64,000 nt of DNA from Prochlorococcus sp. AG-402-N17 (GCA_003216455.1 QCIV01000002.1:1-64000), one strand, 5' to 3'. Positions 39,931-49,675 are shown, numbered from the stretch's first letter. Made by a program: numbers and translations. The notes: generated by a model not told the origin, from the sequence alone.

Positions 39931-40116
39931 ATGGCAAATCCAGATCAAAAAACAATACTTCTAGAGCAAGCTTACGACGAACTTAAGGCAATTTGCACCA
40001 AGTTCCAAGATGAATCTGGAGCTACAGATTTGGAAGTAAAAACTCTACTAAGAGAACTTGCGAGGGTTTATGAAAAAGATATTGATGACAACTACGACAT
40101 AGATTGGGAAGTGTAA
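39931..40116 (+). CDS. Small hypothetical
   Basis: ORF track. Confidence 0.55.
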   Translation: MANPDQKTILLEQAYDELKAICTKFQDESGATDLEVKTLLRELARVYEKDIDDNYDIDWEV

Positions 40117-40623
40117 ATCAGTTTATTTGAAATTCTTTTGCTATAAATTAATTGAGGCCAAACCTCAATGAGTACACTCTTCGTTTACTCCAAGACATAG
40201 ATTGACTTTATATAGTAAGAGTCAATTTAATAACCTCTCTGGTAGTTGGAATTTCTGGAGGGGTTTCTTGCTTTTTTCTGATTTATTCCTAAGTATGCTT
40301 ATAGAGGCTTTAATCTGCTCTAAATAGGTTTATTACTGGCTTATTTGGGCTTATTTTCCTCTAAAAACTGTCACATATGAGTTGACGATTATGGAAAATT
40401 TATACGAAATCATCAAAGAAATTATAGAAAACGGATACAATCAAGAGCTTTAAGACAACTTAATAACATATAAAAGATTTATGTGAGAGCTTGTAGATAG
40501 GGATAAAGAATATGATTAACTTTCTAATGTTTATAGAACTTAGCGCTCCCCTCAACGACCTAGTGCCTCATATTAACTAGGTCGTAAAAATGATGTTTTT
40601 CAATCTCGACCATACACTTAAAT

Positions 40624-40773
40624 TTAAGAAAAAAAATGATGAAATCTTTGATCATCAACGTCCGCCATTAAATCATATGCTTTTAATTTTTTTGTAATCC
40701 TTTTATATTCAATATCATTTACAAAATTAGCTAAATATTTTTCTAAAAAATTTATATTTATTTTTAGTTGCAT
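40624..40773 (-). CDS. Small hypothetical (49 aa)
   Basis: MQLKININFLEKYLANFVNDIEYKRITKKLKAYDLMADVDDQRFHHFFS. Confidence 0.4.
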   Translation of the reverse strand: MQLKININFLEKYLANFVNDIEYKRITKKLKAYDLMADVDDQRFHHFFS

Positions 40774-40846
40774 TAATATCCTTTATTTATTAATAGCTAT
40801 TAATTCTACTTTTAATTTTTTATTGAATCACACTCGATTATGAAAT

Positions 40847-40987
40847 TTAATTTAGATTATTTTCAAATTCAGGTCTAATTTTTATTAGTTTTGAAATTTC
40901 TAATTCAAGCTCTTCTTCAGAATTAAAACCTAAATCAACGTAAGACTCTAAGCCTAATAAGGTATCTTCTTTAAAAGTAATTTCCAT
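40847..40987 (-). CDS. Small acidic protein (46 aa)
   Basis: MEITFKEDTLLGLESYVDLGFNSEEELELEISKLIKIRPEFENNLN. Confidence 0.45.
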   Translation of the reverse strand: MEITFKEDTLLGLESYVDLGFNSEEELELEISKLIKIRPEFENNLN

Positions 40988-41138
40988 TTTTTTTAAATTT
41001 ATAACCTAATAATAGATTCTTATTATTTAAAACAAATAATTGGTTTTTAATTCAACACCCATAAATCATTTCTTATTCTTATTTAATTTTTAAAACCAAA
41101 GTTAAATATCGCTAAAATTTAGTTTTCGAAAATTAGAA

Positions 41139-41387
41139 CTAGCTAATTCGCAACTTATATCCAAAATTCATCAAATTGTTATACGTCGATTTTATTTGTA
41201 TAGCGTTGAGAGAAAGACGTTTCTCCGCATTCTTTTGTAAATAAAAAAACCCTTTGTTATCTATATTTTTCTCAATAGAAACATATTCTTTTCCTTTCTC
41301 TAGAATCCAAGGCTCTAATTGGAAATTATCATCTCCTATTTGATAATCCCATGGATAATTACCATTAGTTTGATTTTTTAGTGACAT
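41139..41387 (-). CDS. Small hypothetical
   Basis: ORF track. Confidence 0.4.
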   Translation of the reverse strand: MSLKNQTNGNYPWDYQIGDDNFQLEPWILEKGKEYVSIEKNIDNKGFFYLQKNAEKRLSLNAIQIKSTYNNLMNFGYKLRIS

Positions 41388-41507
41388 ATTGAATACCTTA
41401 ACTTCAGTAAGGGTATCCTAATACTTTGTGATGGAATTTTTGTGTATCTACAGAGACTGTTATTATGTTGCTTTTTAAATCCTTCACATATTTGTTATCA
41501 CAGGCAA

Positions 41508-41697
41508 AAAAAAAGACCCTTGCGAGCCTGGATGATGGGGATTTCTATCATGACAAATTAAAAAGGAACAAACAACCCCATTGATAGGTAATTTTTGTTA
41601 CTTACAAACACTATATGTAGTGCTATGATTTTCAAAAGGGCTGGGTGATGGGGATTATCACGCTTTTTTATTGGGGGCGAATCTAATGCCCTTTTTT
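41508..41697 (+). ncRNA. Structured element copy B (candidate leader RNA/sRNA)
   Basis: Homologous to 32722-32906 in inverted orientation; ends GGGGGCGAATCTAATGCCC + T-run. Confidence 0.6.
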
Positions 41698-41773
41698 TGT
41701 CTATAAAATTTATTTCTAAAAACTTAAGCTTTATTCTTAATTTGATTTTTGTGTTTTGGTATTCGTTATTTAG

Positions 41774-42044
41774 TTACTGCTGTTGTTGGTGCTCTCGACG
41801 TTTCATGATTTTGTATTCCTCATGCAGAGAACCTAAGTGCCAAGCATCTCTGAATCCTTTTGCACCTTGCATTAGAAGTCTTAAATCTGAAGTTGAATGT
41901 GACTTCATCTCCAAGAACTCTTTCTGCCAAGAGGTATCATCCAATTTGGTAATCAAATTTTTTCCCATTCTTTTTTTTATCATCCCAAAGCAAACCTAGT
42001 TTGTCCATATAAGATAAAGTTAAATCTTTTATTGCCTTTCCCAT
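41774..42044 (-). pseudogene. Putatively frameshifted small gene (paralog of 47624-47806)
   Basis: MGKAIKDLTLSYMDKLGLLWDDKKK.. then frame change at an A8 run into MGKNLITKLDDTSWQKEFLEMKSHSTSDLRLLMQGAKGFRDAWHLG. Confidence 0.5.
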
Positions 42045-42178
42045 TTCCTACATCCCCAAGTTCTATTAATACGAAAGTCAGTAATACAGCCAATTACAAA
42101 TATATCGTCACGGAAAAAGTCTTCATCTAGTGGCTTACCTGAAACAGCTTTTCTAACTTCTTTCGTCTTGCGATTCAT
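42029..42178 (-). CDS. Small hypothetical (49 aa)
   Basis: MNRKTKEVRKAVSGKPLDEDFFRDDIFVIGCITDFRINRTWGCRKWERQ. Confidence 0.4.
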   Translation of the reverse strand: MNRKTKEVRKAVSGKPLDEDFFRDDIFVIGCITDFRINRTWGCRKWERQ

Positions 42179-42258
42179 TAGGTTTTGCTCCTTTATATAA
42201 TTCTTCTATTAACTCTTTATTTTTTAATTCATTTAAGTGCAAGTAGTAAGCTTTTCAT

Positions 42259-42868
42259 TTATTTATTTTTAAAATATTCTTCCATTGTATTGGCTTCTTC
42301 TTTTTGCTCTAAAATCTTTTGATTTCTGATAAATTCCTTAACGTCTGGATTATTTGCAATGGCAACAACTGCAACAATAATCACTCCTATAACAAGCATT
42401 GCACGTCCTCTTAATATATTTGCTTTTGTTTTTCTTTCTGCTTCTTTAGCTGCAGACTCTTTAAAATAAGTTTCCCATTTTTTCACAAATTCTTTTTCAC
42501 ATAATTTCTCATCAATACTCTTATTTTTAGTAGTAGCTTCTCCTGTTAACTTATTTTTAAATTCTGGATAATCATTATGACTTAATGCCCATTGTTTCCA
42601 AGAAGTCCATTCTTGCTGTTGAGTTTGTTTTGTTTGACCTTGTATTAAAAAGGCATCTCCACCAACATCAGCCCCAGCCATACCAGTAATAGCTCCAGCA
42701 ATATCTCCATCTCTTCTACTTGTATTTTTAGGTGGTCTTGCTTCTACATCATGTAATTTTAAAAACTCAACAACTACTTGATCGATATGCATTACAGGAA
42801 CCTTTTTTAAGTTCAGGATGATCTCTTAAAATTCTTGTAAGTTCAGTTTTTTTCCATTCTTTCGTCAT
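42259..42868 (-). pseudogene. Membrane hypothetical, probable frameshift near N-terminus
   Basis: MTKEWKKTELTRILRDHPELKK | VPVMHIDQVVVEFLKLHDVEARPP... split at an A6 run; intact part 42259-42792; leader module upstream on minus strand. Confidence 0.55.
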
Positions 42869-42911
42869 AAAAAAGTAACTAATTGCCCCTTATTGTATAT
42901 CGACTGTCAAT
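42866..42911 (-). promoter_or_regulatory. Island leader module M5 (minus strand)
   Basis: ATTGACAGTCGATATACAATAAGGGGCAATTAGTTACTTTTTTATG. Confidence 0.65.
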
Positions 42912-42955
42912 TAAGTTACTTTGAAATCTAAAAGTAAGATAATAAAATTAAATCC

Positions 42956-42988
42956 GACGGCATCTTGACGGCATTTTGACAGCTAGTT
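42956..42988. repeat. 11-bp-phased direct repeats left of tRNA-Pro remnant 1
   Basis: GACGGCATCTT / GACGGCATTTT / GACAGCTAGTT. Confidence 0.7.
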
Positions 42989-43054
42989 CAGCCGTCATAA
43001 ATTAATTTATAAAAAAAAGGCTGCGAAACCCTTCTGCGACTTGGATTATTAGAG

Positions 43055-43100
43055 TCGGGGCGACAGGGTTCGAACCTGCGACCTAGTGCTCCCAAAGCAC
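43055..43100 (-). repeat. tRNA-Pro(UGG) 3' remnant 1
   Basis: rc: GTGCTTTGGGAGCACTAGGTCGCAGGTTCGAACCCTGTCGCCCCGA; no matching 5' half. Confidence 0.9.
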
Positions 43101-43220
43101 CCAGTACGCAATTTGCGACAGTACCCATGAGAACGAAGTGAGGATATAGCTTATTAGTTGGTATGACTAGAATTAATATGAGTCTATAAACTAAGCAAAA
43201 TATTGCAAAGATATGCATTT

Positions 43221-43242
43221 AATCGCTAAATAATCGCTTACT
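43221..43242. repeat. 11-bp-phased direct repeats right of remnant 1
   Basis: AATCGCTAAAT / AATCGCTTACT. Confidence 0.75.
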
Positions 43243-43274
43243 TACAACCTGATGCTTTTTAATCAAAATATTTC

Positions 43275-44333
43275 CTAAATAATATCGCTTATAACAGATT
43301 CATATCCATTATTAGTTAAGTAGTTACTCATTTGCTCTTCACTTTGATAATTTGCATATCTTATATTTCCATCTGCATGCATTAAAGATCTTAGATATGC
43401 CGAACCATCAGCTGTTTTCCAGTAAACCTCTTGGACTCCATCAGAATCATAATCACCTGAGGTTTTTACGAGCAGATTATCAATTTTTAAATCATTTTGA
43501 AATCTATATTGACTATCATGATCACTAAATTGGACGACATCACCAGAAGTGACAAGTGGATCGATATAAATCCCAACAATACGCGTTGTTCCATCTTTTC
43601 CATAATCGGTATAATCTATTTCTCCTGAAGAACTAATAGAAGCTGTTGCCCATCTGCCAGTAATTTTGTTTGTGAAAATAGCCTCTGATTCGCCATTTTT
43701 ATTCACATCTACCATTCCTTGATATTTATAAGATTGCTTTGCTAAATCGGAAATTGGTTCTGGGTTAGCATGCGGATTTCCATCAAAATCTTTTATGCCG
43801 CCTAGTTCATAAGTTTGATTTAATTCATATGTTTGAGATGCCTCCCTCGCAATTCCAGTATATATATCGCCGAACAACAAGTCTAAAAGGTATGGAACTC
43901 GACTCTCATCAAGAAACTGCGAATAGCCAGAATAAAATCCTATTGTTGAAAAATATGTTTGATCAGCTACAGCGTTATACCATCCTGCTCCAGAGGAATT
44001 ATGTAAATCAGTTAATTCTTGGTTAGAATAATATTCCCCAACTACAGAAACTAATCCTGTTATATTACCGCTCGTAGTCGAAAAAGTTATTGCTTGCCAA
44101 CTGTCTTGCCCATTTTCCCAAAGGAGTAGAATATCCTCTTTGGGATAATCTGATTGAATATGTTTTGGGAATTTTAAAAAATCAGCTGATACTGCTTTCC
44201 ATCCATGATCAATACCGTTTGAATTAAAATTCCATGTGAGATTTAATCTTATCCTTGAACCTTGATGTTCAGCATATACCCAGTATCCATTATGATATAG
44301 TGCTACTTCTCCTTTATCCTCAATAAGGTACAT
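43275..44333 (-). CDS. FG-GAP/VCBS-like protein with island-shared C-terminal module
   Basis: C-terminal ~170 aa nearly identical to 60204-61811 (DPLVTSGDVVQFSDHDSQYRF...SYLRSLMHADGNIRYANYQSEEQMSNYLTNNGYESVISDII-like). Confidence 0.8.
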   Translation of the reverse strand: MYLIEDKGEVALYHNGYWVYAEHQGSRIRLNLTWNFNSNGIDHGWKAVSADFLKFPKHIQSDYPKEDILLLWENGQDSWQAITFSTTSGNITGLVSVVGEYYSNQELTDLHNSSGAGWYNAVADQTYFSTIGFYSGYSQFLDESRVPYLLDLLFGDIYTGIAREASQTYELNQTYELGGIKDFDGNPHANPEPISDLAKQSYKYQGMVDVNKNGESEAIFTNKITGRWATASISSSGEIDYTDYGKDGTTRIVGIYIDPLVTSGDVVQFSDHDSQYRFQNDLKIDNLLVKTSGDYDSDGVQEVYWKTADGSAYLRSLMHADGNIRYANYQSEEQMSNYLTNNGYESVISDII

Positions 44334-44415
44334 TTTAAGAAAATTTTTAGAATATTAACATATGAGATTAATAATTAGAGATTAAGTCGGCAAGGTTATG
44401 CAAGGTATAGCAAAT

Positions 44416-44437
44416 AATCGCTATATAATAGCTAATT
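44416..44437. repeat. 11-bp-phased direct repeats left of remnant 2
   Basis: AATCGCTATAT / AATAGCTAATT. Confidence 0.65.
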
Positions 44438-44510
44438 CTTACTTTTCTTATACTTAGCAATAAATAAAGAGTGTCTGGGAAACTCTCTCTATGAATTGGT
44501 TTTTAAATGG

Positions 44511-44523
44511 TCGGGGCGACAGA
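44511..44523 (-). repeat. tRNA-Pro 3' remnant 2 (only terminal ~12 nt)
   Basis: TCGGGGCGACAG; 3' flank TGAATTGGTTTTTAAATGG shared with remnants 3 and 4. Confidence 0.6.
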
Positions 44524-44844
44524 AAACCCCTTGAAAGTTACGCCAAATCGGGCAGAACCTAAACCCAGACTCGCTTTAGGATGGCTAAGTTAAATGTAAA
44601 TGTAGAGAAAGTTTCTGAATTAATATTAGATGCAGTAAAAATTCTTCCAGATTACAAGGAAGGAGAAAAACTAATTAAAGATTTTTTAACAATGACGAAA
44701 ATTATAGATAAAAATCAAACGAAAAATAAATAAATAGATAGCTAAAACACACTCCAAAACTTTCTCAAAAACAAACTGTAAAAGTATTAGTAAAATCCAA
44801 TATTGACATTCAATATAAAATTATCTTAATTACTGAGAAATCAA

Positions 44845-46440
44845 TTGGATAATGTCCTTCTTTTTATAACAGGTGTTTTATCTGGAATTATTGTTGGTTT
44901 TATAATTAGTCGTTCTTTTTTTAGAAAATCAAGAAGTAATGATGGAAGTAAAGAGAGCTTTCTAGAAGAAAATTTATTTAAGGTTGAAAAGAACCTAGAA
45001 GATACCTCAGTAGAGCTTAATAATCAAAGAAAAGAGGTCAAAGTTTTACAACAGAATATTCAGGAGTTAACTAAGGATAAAGCAATAAAAGAAACGGAAT
45101 TAAAGGTTGTTTCGGAGGAAAAGATTAAGCTGGAGAATAATCAAAGAGAATTTAAAAAAGATTTTGAATATCTCAGAAATCAAAAGGAATCTCTGGGTAT
45201 TGAAATTGGAGAATTGAAAGAACAAAATAAATCACTAGTTGAAGATTCATCACGCATCGAATCTGAAAAAGAGAAATTAGAAGAGCTGCATAAAATTACT
45301 GTGAATGATAAAGAAATTCTTCGAACTAAAAGAGAGGAACTGAATAATAGACTTGCTGAAATAAAAGAGCAGTTAAAATCCCAAGAAACTCAAACTAAAT
45401 TTCTTGAGCAAGCTAAGGCGGATCTCGTTACACAATTTCGTGCACTGAGTGCCGAAATGCTTAAAGGATCAAAAGAAGATCTTTTAAAAAGAACTAAAGA
45501 AACAGTTACAGAGCCATTTACAAAACAAGTTGAAATTCTTAGAAAGCAAGTGGAATTATTATCAAAGGATTCGACAGAAAAATTAAGTGCTCTAAACCAA
45601 ACAACAATTAATTTAGATAAAAAAAGTGATGATGTTAAGGGTGCTGCAATGCAACTAACAAGTGCACTAAGATCACCCAACGTTAAGGGCAGATGGGGAG
45701 AAGTTAATTTAAAAAGAATTTTAGAATTTGTAGGACTTATTAATTATTGTGATTTTGACGAGCAAGTCAGTATTGAAACTGAAGAAAAGGGTAGATTAAG
45801 ACCCGATTGTGTAATTACTATTCCTGGATCAAGAAGACTGATAGTTGACTCAAAGGCACCTATAGAAAGTTATTTAGATGCGATAAAAGAAACTGATCAA
45901 AATCTTCAAGAAAAGGCGATAACAGACCATCTTAGAAAAGTGCGTAGCCATATTGATCAACTGGCTAAAAAGGATTATGCAAATCAATTAAGTGAAATTG
46001 GTGAAGTAGTTGATGGAGTTGTTTTATATATTCCAGTAGAGGGGGCTTTATCTATGGCTTTAGAGCGAGATCCTTATCTTTTAGAATATGCATTTGAGAA
46101 AAATATAATTCTTACTTTTCCTACAAGTCTCCTTGCAATACTAAAAGGATTTTCTATGACTATACAAAGAGCTGAAATGACAAAAAATATAAATGAGATT
46201 CAGCAAATGTCTACGGAACTTTACAAGAGATTTATAAACTTTATAGAAAAGTTCTCTGCGCTAGGTTCAAATATTTCAAAATTAAATAAAACCTATAACG
46301 ATGCGCAAGGTTCTTATGAAAAGAGGTTATTACCTCAAGCAAAACGTATCGCAGAATTATCGGGACAAAATAATGAATTTCTTCCTTTAAATGAAATCGA
46401 TTCAAACATCAAAGAATTTAAGTCCATAGATAATAATTAA
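44845..46440 (+). CDS. rmuC: DNA recombination protein RmuC
   Basis: Coiled coil then VKGRWGEVNLKRILEFVGL...LRPDCVITIPGSRRLIVDSKAPIESYLDA; start codon is TTG (44845). Confidence 0.93.
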   Translation: MDNVLLFITGVLSGIIVGFIISRSFFRKSRSNDGSKESFLEENLFKVEKNLEDTSVELNNQRKEVKVLQQNIQELTKDKAIKETELKVVSEEKIKLENNQREFKKDFEYLRNQKESLGIEIGELKEQNKSLVEDSSRIESEKEKLEELHKITVNDKEILRTKREELNNRLAEIKEQLKSQETQTKFLEQAKADLVTQFRALSAEMLKGSKEDLLKRTKETVTEPFTKQVEILRKQVELLSKDSTEKLSALNQTTINLDKKSDDVKGAAMQLTSALRSPNVKGRWGEVNLKRILEFVGLINYCDFDEQVSIETEEKGRLRPDCVITIPGSRRLIVDSKAPIESYLDAIKETDQNLQEKAITDHLRKVRSHIDQLAKKDYANQLSEIGEVVDGVVLYIPVEGALSMALERDPYLLEYAFEKNIILTFPTSLLAILKGFSMTIQRAEMTKNINEIQQMSTELYKRFINFIEKFSALGSNISKLNKTYNDAQGSYEKRLLPQAKRIAELSGQNNEFLPLNEIDSNIKEFKSIDNN

Positions 46441-46551
46441 TCAATTTCTTTCAAAAAAGGAATGACACCCAAATAAATGGTGAAAAAACAATAAATCTCA
46501 TACTTTTTTTTTATATTTAAGAGGGATATATTAATTAAAACTAAATATCTT

Positions 46552-46598
46552 ATTGAAAGTCGATCTAAAATAGGGGGCAATAAGCTCCTTTTTTAATG
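46552..46598 (+). promoter_or_regulatory. Island leader module M6
   Basis: ATTGAAAGTCGATCTAAAATAGGGGGCAATAAGCTCCTTTTTTAATG. Confidence 0.7.
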
Positions 46599-46867
46599 TT
46601 ATTTGTGGTTGTTATTGGCTGGCTTGCAAGTGCTCTTTTTTGTGCAATATTAGCCAATGAAAAAGGTTATCTTCCTGCCGCATGGTTTTTTGGAGGATAT
46701 TTTTCGGGTTTTTTGCATTAATAGCAGCAGCAGGTTTACCAGATAAAAAACTTAGAAAATATAGTAGACAAATAGAAGGAGAGAAAAATTCAAAAGAGCC
46801 ACAAAGTGATGGAGATCGGGCAAAAAAAACAGTTAGCTGGGATAACGTATCTAAACTAGATAAATGA
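46596..46867 (+). pseudogene. Small membrane protein gene, probable frameshift
   Basis: MLFVVVIGWLASALFCAILANEKGYLPAAWFFGGYFSGFLH* then frame change into ...FFGFFALIAAAGLPDKKLRKYSRQ... Confidence 0.6.
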
Positions 46868-46920
46868 AACGCTTACTACTTGCACCGCTTTCTTATTGGC
46901 AGATGGCTATTAAGTATTAA
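46864..46920 (+). CDS. 18-codon mini-ORF MKRLLLAPLSYWQMAIKY (signal-peptide scar), TAATG overlap with next gene
   Basis: ATGAAACGCTTACTACTTGCACCG repeated in the island; stop overlaps start of 46920 ORF. Confidence 0.4.
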   Translation: MKRLLLAPLSYWQMAIKY

Positions 46921-47297
46921 TGGATAAAACTAACACTTGGTTAATTAGAGTATTTGCTGTTTTTCTTATTTGTGTTTGCCTTATCGTATATCTAAATTCA
47001 CAAAAGAAACCATTCTTACTCAGTCCAAAACCTAGTATTGAGGATTTGGAATATAAAGCATTAGATAAGAAAAGGGCAAATGCTGAATTTGCTGCGAATA
47101 GGGATTATACGGACTATGAAAAATTTGGAAGTATAATTTTTTGTCGTACTTCATTCAATAGTCGGATTGAATCAGCAAACTATTCGAAACAAATGGAATT
47201 ATATATTTCTGGAAAAGAAGCAGATTTATCAGAATGGGTTATTGCTATAAAAGATTATGAAAACGAAAGATCAAAATGTAGAGACTTTAATCCTTAA
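46920..47297 (+). CDS. Hypothetical with N-terminal TM/signal
   Basis: ORF track. Confidence 0.55.
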   Translation: MDKTNTWLIRVFAVFLICVCLIVYLNSQKKPFLLSPKPSIEDLEYKALDKKRANAEFAANRDYTDYEKFGSIIFCRTSFNSRIESANYSKQMELYISGKEADLSEWVIAIKDYENERSKCRDFNP

Positions 47298-47318
47298 ATA
47301 AAACGCTTACTAATTTAA

Positions 47319-47367
47319 ATTGAAAGTCGATCTAACATCTAATGATAAAACCCCTCTTTTTTTATTG
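47319..47367 (+). promoter_or_regulatory. Island leader module M7
   Basis: ATTGAAAGTCGATCTAACATCTAATGATAAAACCCCTCTTTTTTTATTG. Confidence 0.6.
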
Positions 47368-47627
47368 AAAAGTTATTTATCGTTTGCACTTTTGATTGCT
47401 CTTTTCAATATTATGTAGAGACTGTTGAACAATGGGTCAAAGAACAAGGAGATGGAATCGTAATACATTATGACTTAGTAAAAATTAATGATCACAAGTC
47501 TCATTCCTTTTATACAGTTTCTAGTCTAGAAGAGTTTGCAAAGATGTTAGATACAGAATGGGCTAGGGAATGGGATAAAACTAATAACTGCAAAGATAAA
47601 GTTTATAAACTTGAACTGGTTGAATGA
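47365..47627 (+). pseudogene. Secreted small protein gene with probable frameshift
   Basis: (M)KSYLSFALLIALFNIM* versus +1 frame QYYVETVEQWVKEQGDGIVIHYDLVKINDHKSHSFYTVSSLEEFAKMLDTEWAREWDKTNNCKDKVYKLELVE*. Confidence 0.5.
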
Positions 47628-47806
47628 CTAATAAATGGAATGATAAATCTTGGCAAAGAGATTTCTTGAAAATGAAGTCACATTCGCCTTCAGATGCAAA
47701 ACTCCTGATGGGAGGTGTAAAAGGATTGAAAGATGCTTGGCGTTTAGGTGTTCTACAAGTTGAATACGAAAGACTAAAGAAAAAACAAATGCAACAAGAT
47801 AAATAG
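47624..47806 (+). CDS. Small protein, paralog of 41774 region
   Basis: SWQRDFLKMKSHSPSDAKLLMGGVKGLKDAWRLGVLQVEYERL. Confidence 0.6.
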   Translation: MTNKWNDKSWQRDFLKMKSHSPSDAKLLMGGVKGLKDAWRLGVLQVEYERLKKKQMQQDK

Positions 47807-48133
47807 TCTTTGCGTTCGTAATAGATCCTGATGGATATAAGATATAGCTAATAGATATTTACTAATGAAGGAATTAGAAGAAAATACTATTGAACAAATA
47901 AGAACCCTTCTTAATTATTTAGAGCAAACAGATCTATTAAAAAATAAAGATATTCTCAGGTGTTTAGATGTAATAGCCAGAGAGTATGGAGGGAAGGTAG
48001 TGGATGAGAATTAAAATATTAATTGATTGACAGTCCATCTAAAGTAATTCCTTAAGCAGAAGTATTCATTTCAAGATCCTCAACACAATTTTAAATACTA
48101 TATCTTAGAAATAATTCTAGATTTATTAATCAA

Positions 48134-48472
48134 ATGAATACTTATTTTGTAACTGCAACTTTTAAAAATGTTGCTCTCATGGGTGCAGCTTACGATCTTT
48201 TTTTAAAGGTTGTTGAAGATGGAACTTTGAATGATGAGTTTGAAGGATTCAAGGTTTTGGGAAGGTATCATGCCTCTTACTCAAATAATGTTTATATTAT
48301 TGTCCAAGCTTCAGCAGGTATAAAAATGACAGAACACTTTGCTCCTTGGAAAGTAAAGTTTGATATAGATTTTGATATCAAGCCAGTTATGACTGACGAT
48401 GAAAAAGTTGCTGAGCATAAGCTTGTTGGTTCATTAATGGCAGCAGAACAGAAAATGGGATTCACAGGTTAA
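48134..48472 (+). CDS. DUF3303-like protein
   Basis: MNTYFVTATFKNVALMGAAYDLFLKVVEDG..GFKVLGRYHASYSNNVYIIVQAS. Confidence 0.6.
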   Translation: MNTYFVTATFKNVALMGAAYDLFLKVVEDGTLNDEFEGFKVLGRYHASYSNNVYIIVQASAGIKMTEHFAPWKVKFDIDFDIKPVMTDDEKVAEHKLVGSLMAAEQKMGFTG

Positions 48473-48536
48473 TTATCTTAAAGATTTAAACTATGAATAT
48501 ATTTTTTGTGTTGAAAGTAGACTAAAGATTAAAATA

Positions 48537-48650
48537 CTACTGACAAATATCGAGTAATTTTATATAAATCCCCAACAATACTATTGTCGCTACACCTACA
48601 CCAATAACTGTATTTGGTTGATTATCCCAGAGATCATTTAATAATTCCAA
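48537..48650 (-). CDS. Small TM protein (37 aa, TTG start)
   Basis: MELLNDLWDNQPNTVIGVGVATIVLLGIYIKLLDICQ. Confidence 0.35.
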   Translation of the reverse strand: MELLNDLWDNQPNTVIGVGVATIVLLGIYIKLLDICQ

Positions 48651-48845
48651 ATTCCTTTTTTTTATTTAGTTTTATATCTCAAATTACCTACTTCTTTTCT
48701 CCATAAAATACTTAAAAATCTATCAATAACATCTCTTTTATTTTGTGCCTGTTCTTTTTTAGTTTTCATAGATCTACTAATAACTAATATTAATTTAGAC
48801 TTATTTATATAAAATAAATAAATAAGTAAAACTTCTTAAAAATAA

Positions 48846-49109
48846 ATGGCTAGATCTTACTGGTTGTGCAACTCAAATAGATCAAAAGTAAAAAGGTTTA
48901 TTGAAAATACAAATAATAAAGACCAATTTTTTAAATATATGTTTATTGATTCTGGCAAGGTTACTTCTACATGGGGTAAAGAACCACCTGTTATGACTAC
49001 TAGAGAAGAATTAAAGAAAGAAGCAGCTAGAGAGGAATGGAAAAAATTAATTGCTCAAGGTTGGAGAAGAACCGAAGAAGTTTGGATAAATAAAGAGGGC
49101 CAAAGTTGA
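48846..49109 (+). CDS. DUF1651-like small protein
   Basis: MARSYWLCNSNRSKVKRFIENTNNKDQFFKYMFIDSGKV...EAAREEWKKLIAQGWRRTEEVW. Confidence 0.65.
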   Translation: MARSYWLCNSNRSKVKRFIENTNNKDQFFKYMFIDSGKVTSTWGKEPPVMTTREELKKEAAREEWKKLIAQGWRRTEEVWINKEGQS

Positions 49110-49423
49110 AATGAATTTCTTAATCAGTCTTGGACTGATACTGGTCATTAAACACGAATAAATCACTAATAAAACACACTTTCCAAAAATGAAATGAGAC
49201 GCCAAAACCATTGCAAGTAGATTTAACAGTCTCAAAAAGCTTAAGTAGTACTGTCTAGAACACAATTCTTATACAGTAGGTTTTATGTGTATAAGTAATA
49301 TATAAATCTAGTAATATATAAATCTAGTTATATAGTTATTAGAAGGAATATTGAGTGTGTTTAATTAATGAACAAGTAACCGACTTAAACACCTTATACA
49401 CACCTAATGCTTATAGTTGTCAT

Positions 49424-49675
49424 CTAGAGTCTTTTTTTCTTATCGGCTGCTTCAATACAAATTTTGTGCATCAGGTTCAAACTTCCAATAGCTTCGAGGG
49501 CTTTTAAATGTACCTTCTCAGTCTGGGTCACAGGCCATGCCATCAGGTCAGTTTTCTCGTACTTCTCTAAGCTCTTTATCATTTGAGCACTTGCGCAGTG
49601 AATATCCAGATTCACACTTCTACGAGTGATCCCATAGTCCCTGACTAGGCTTCTAGTTACTTCAGACACTCCCAT
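49424..49675 (-). pseudogene. N-terminally truncated terminase-small-subunit-like/HTH protein
   Basis: LFESGMGVSEVTRSLVRDYGITRRSVNLDIHCASAQMI...; in-frame TAG just upstream; same layout as 62091-62426. Confidence 0.5.

Noticed and set aside
41697-41999. Plus ORF starting TTG after structured element copy B
   Set aside because: Mostly antisense to the MKSHS-type paralog; Cys-rich product looks spurious, though the first codons resemble the gene after copy A.
43055-43140. Complete tRNA-Pro gene at remnant 1
   Set aside because: The anticodon arm to 3' end is present, but the sequence beyond (CAGTACGCAATTTGCGACAGTACCC) does not form an acceptor-complementary 5' half; kept as remnant.
42988-43218. 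Minus ORF across tRNA-Pro remnant 1
   Set aside because: Translated tRNA fragment; non-coding.
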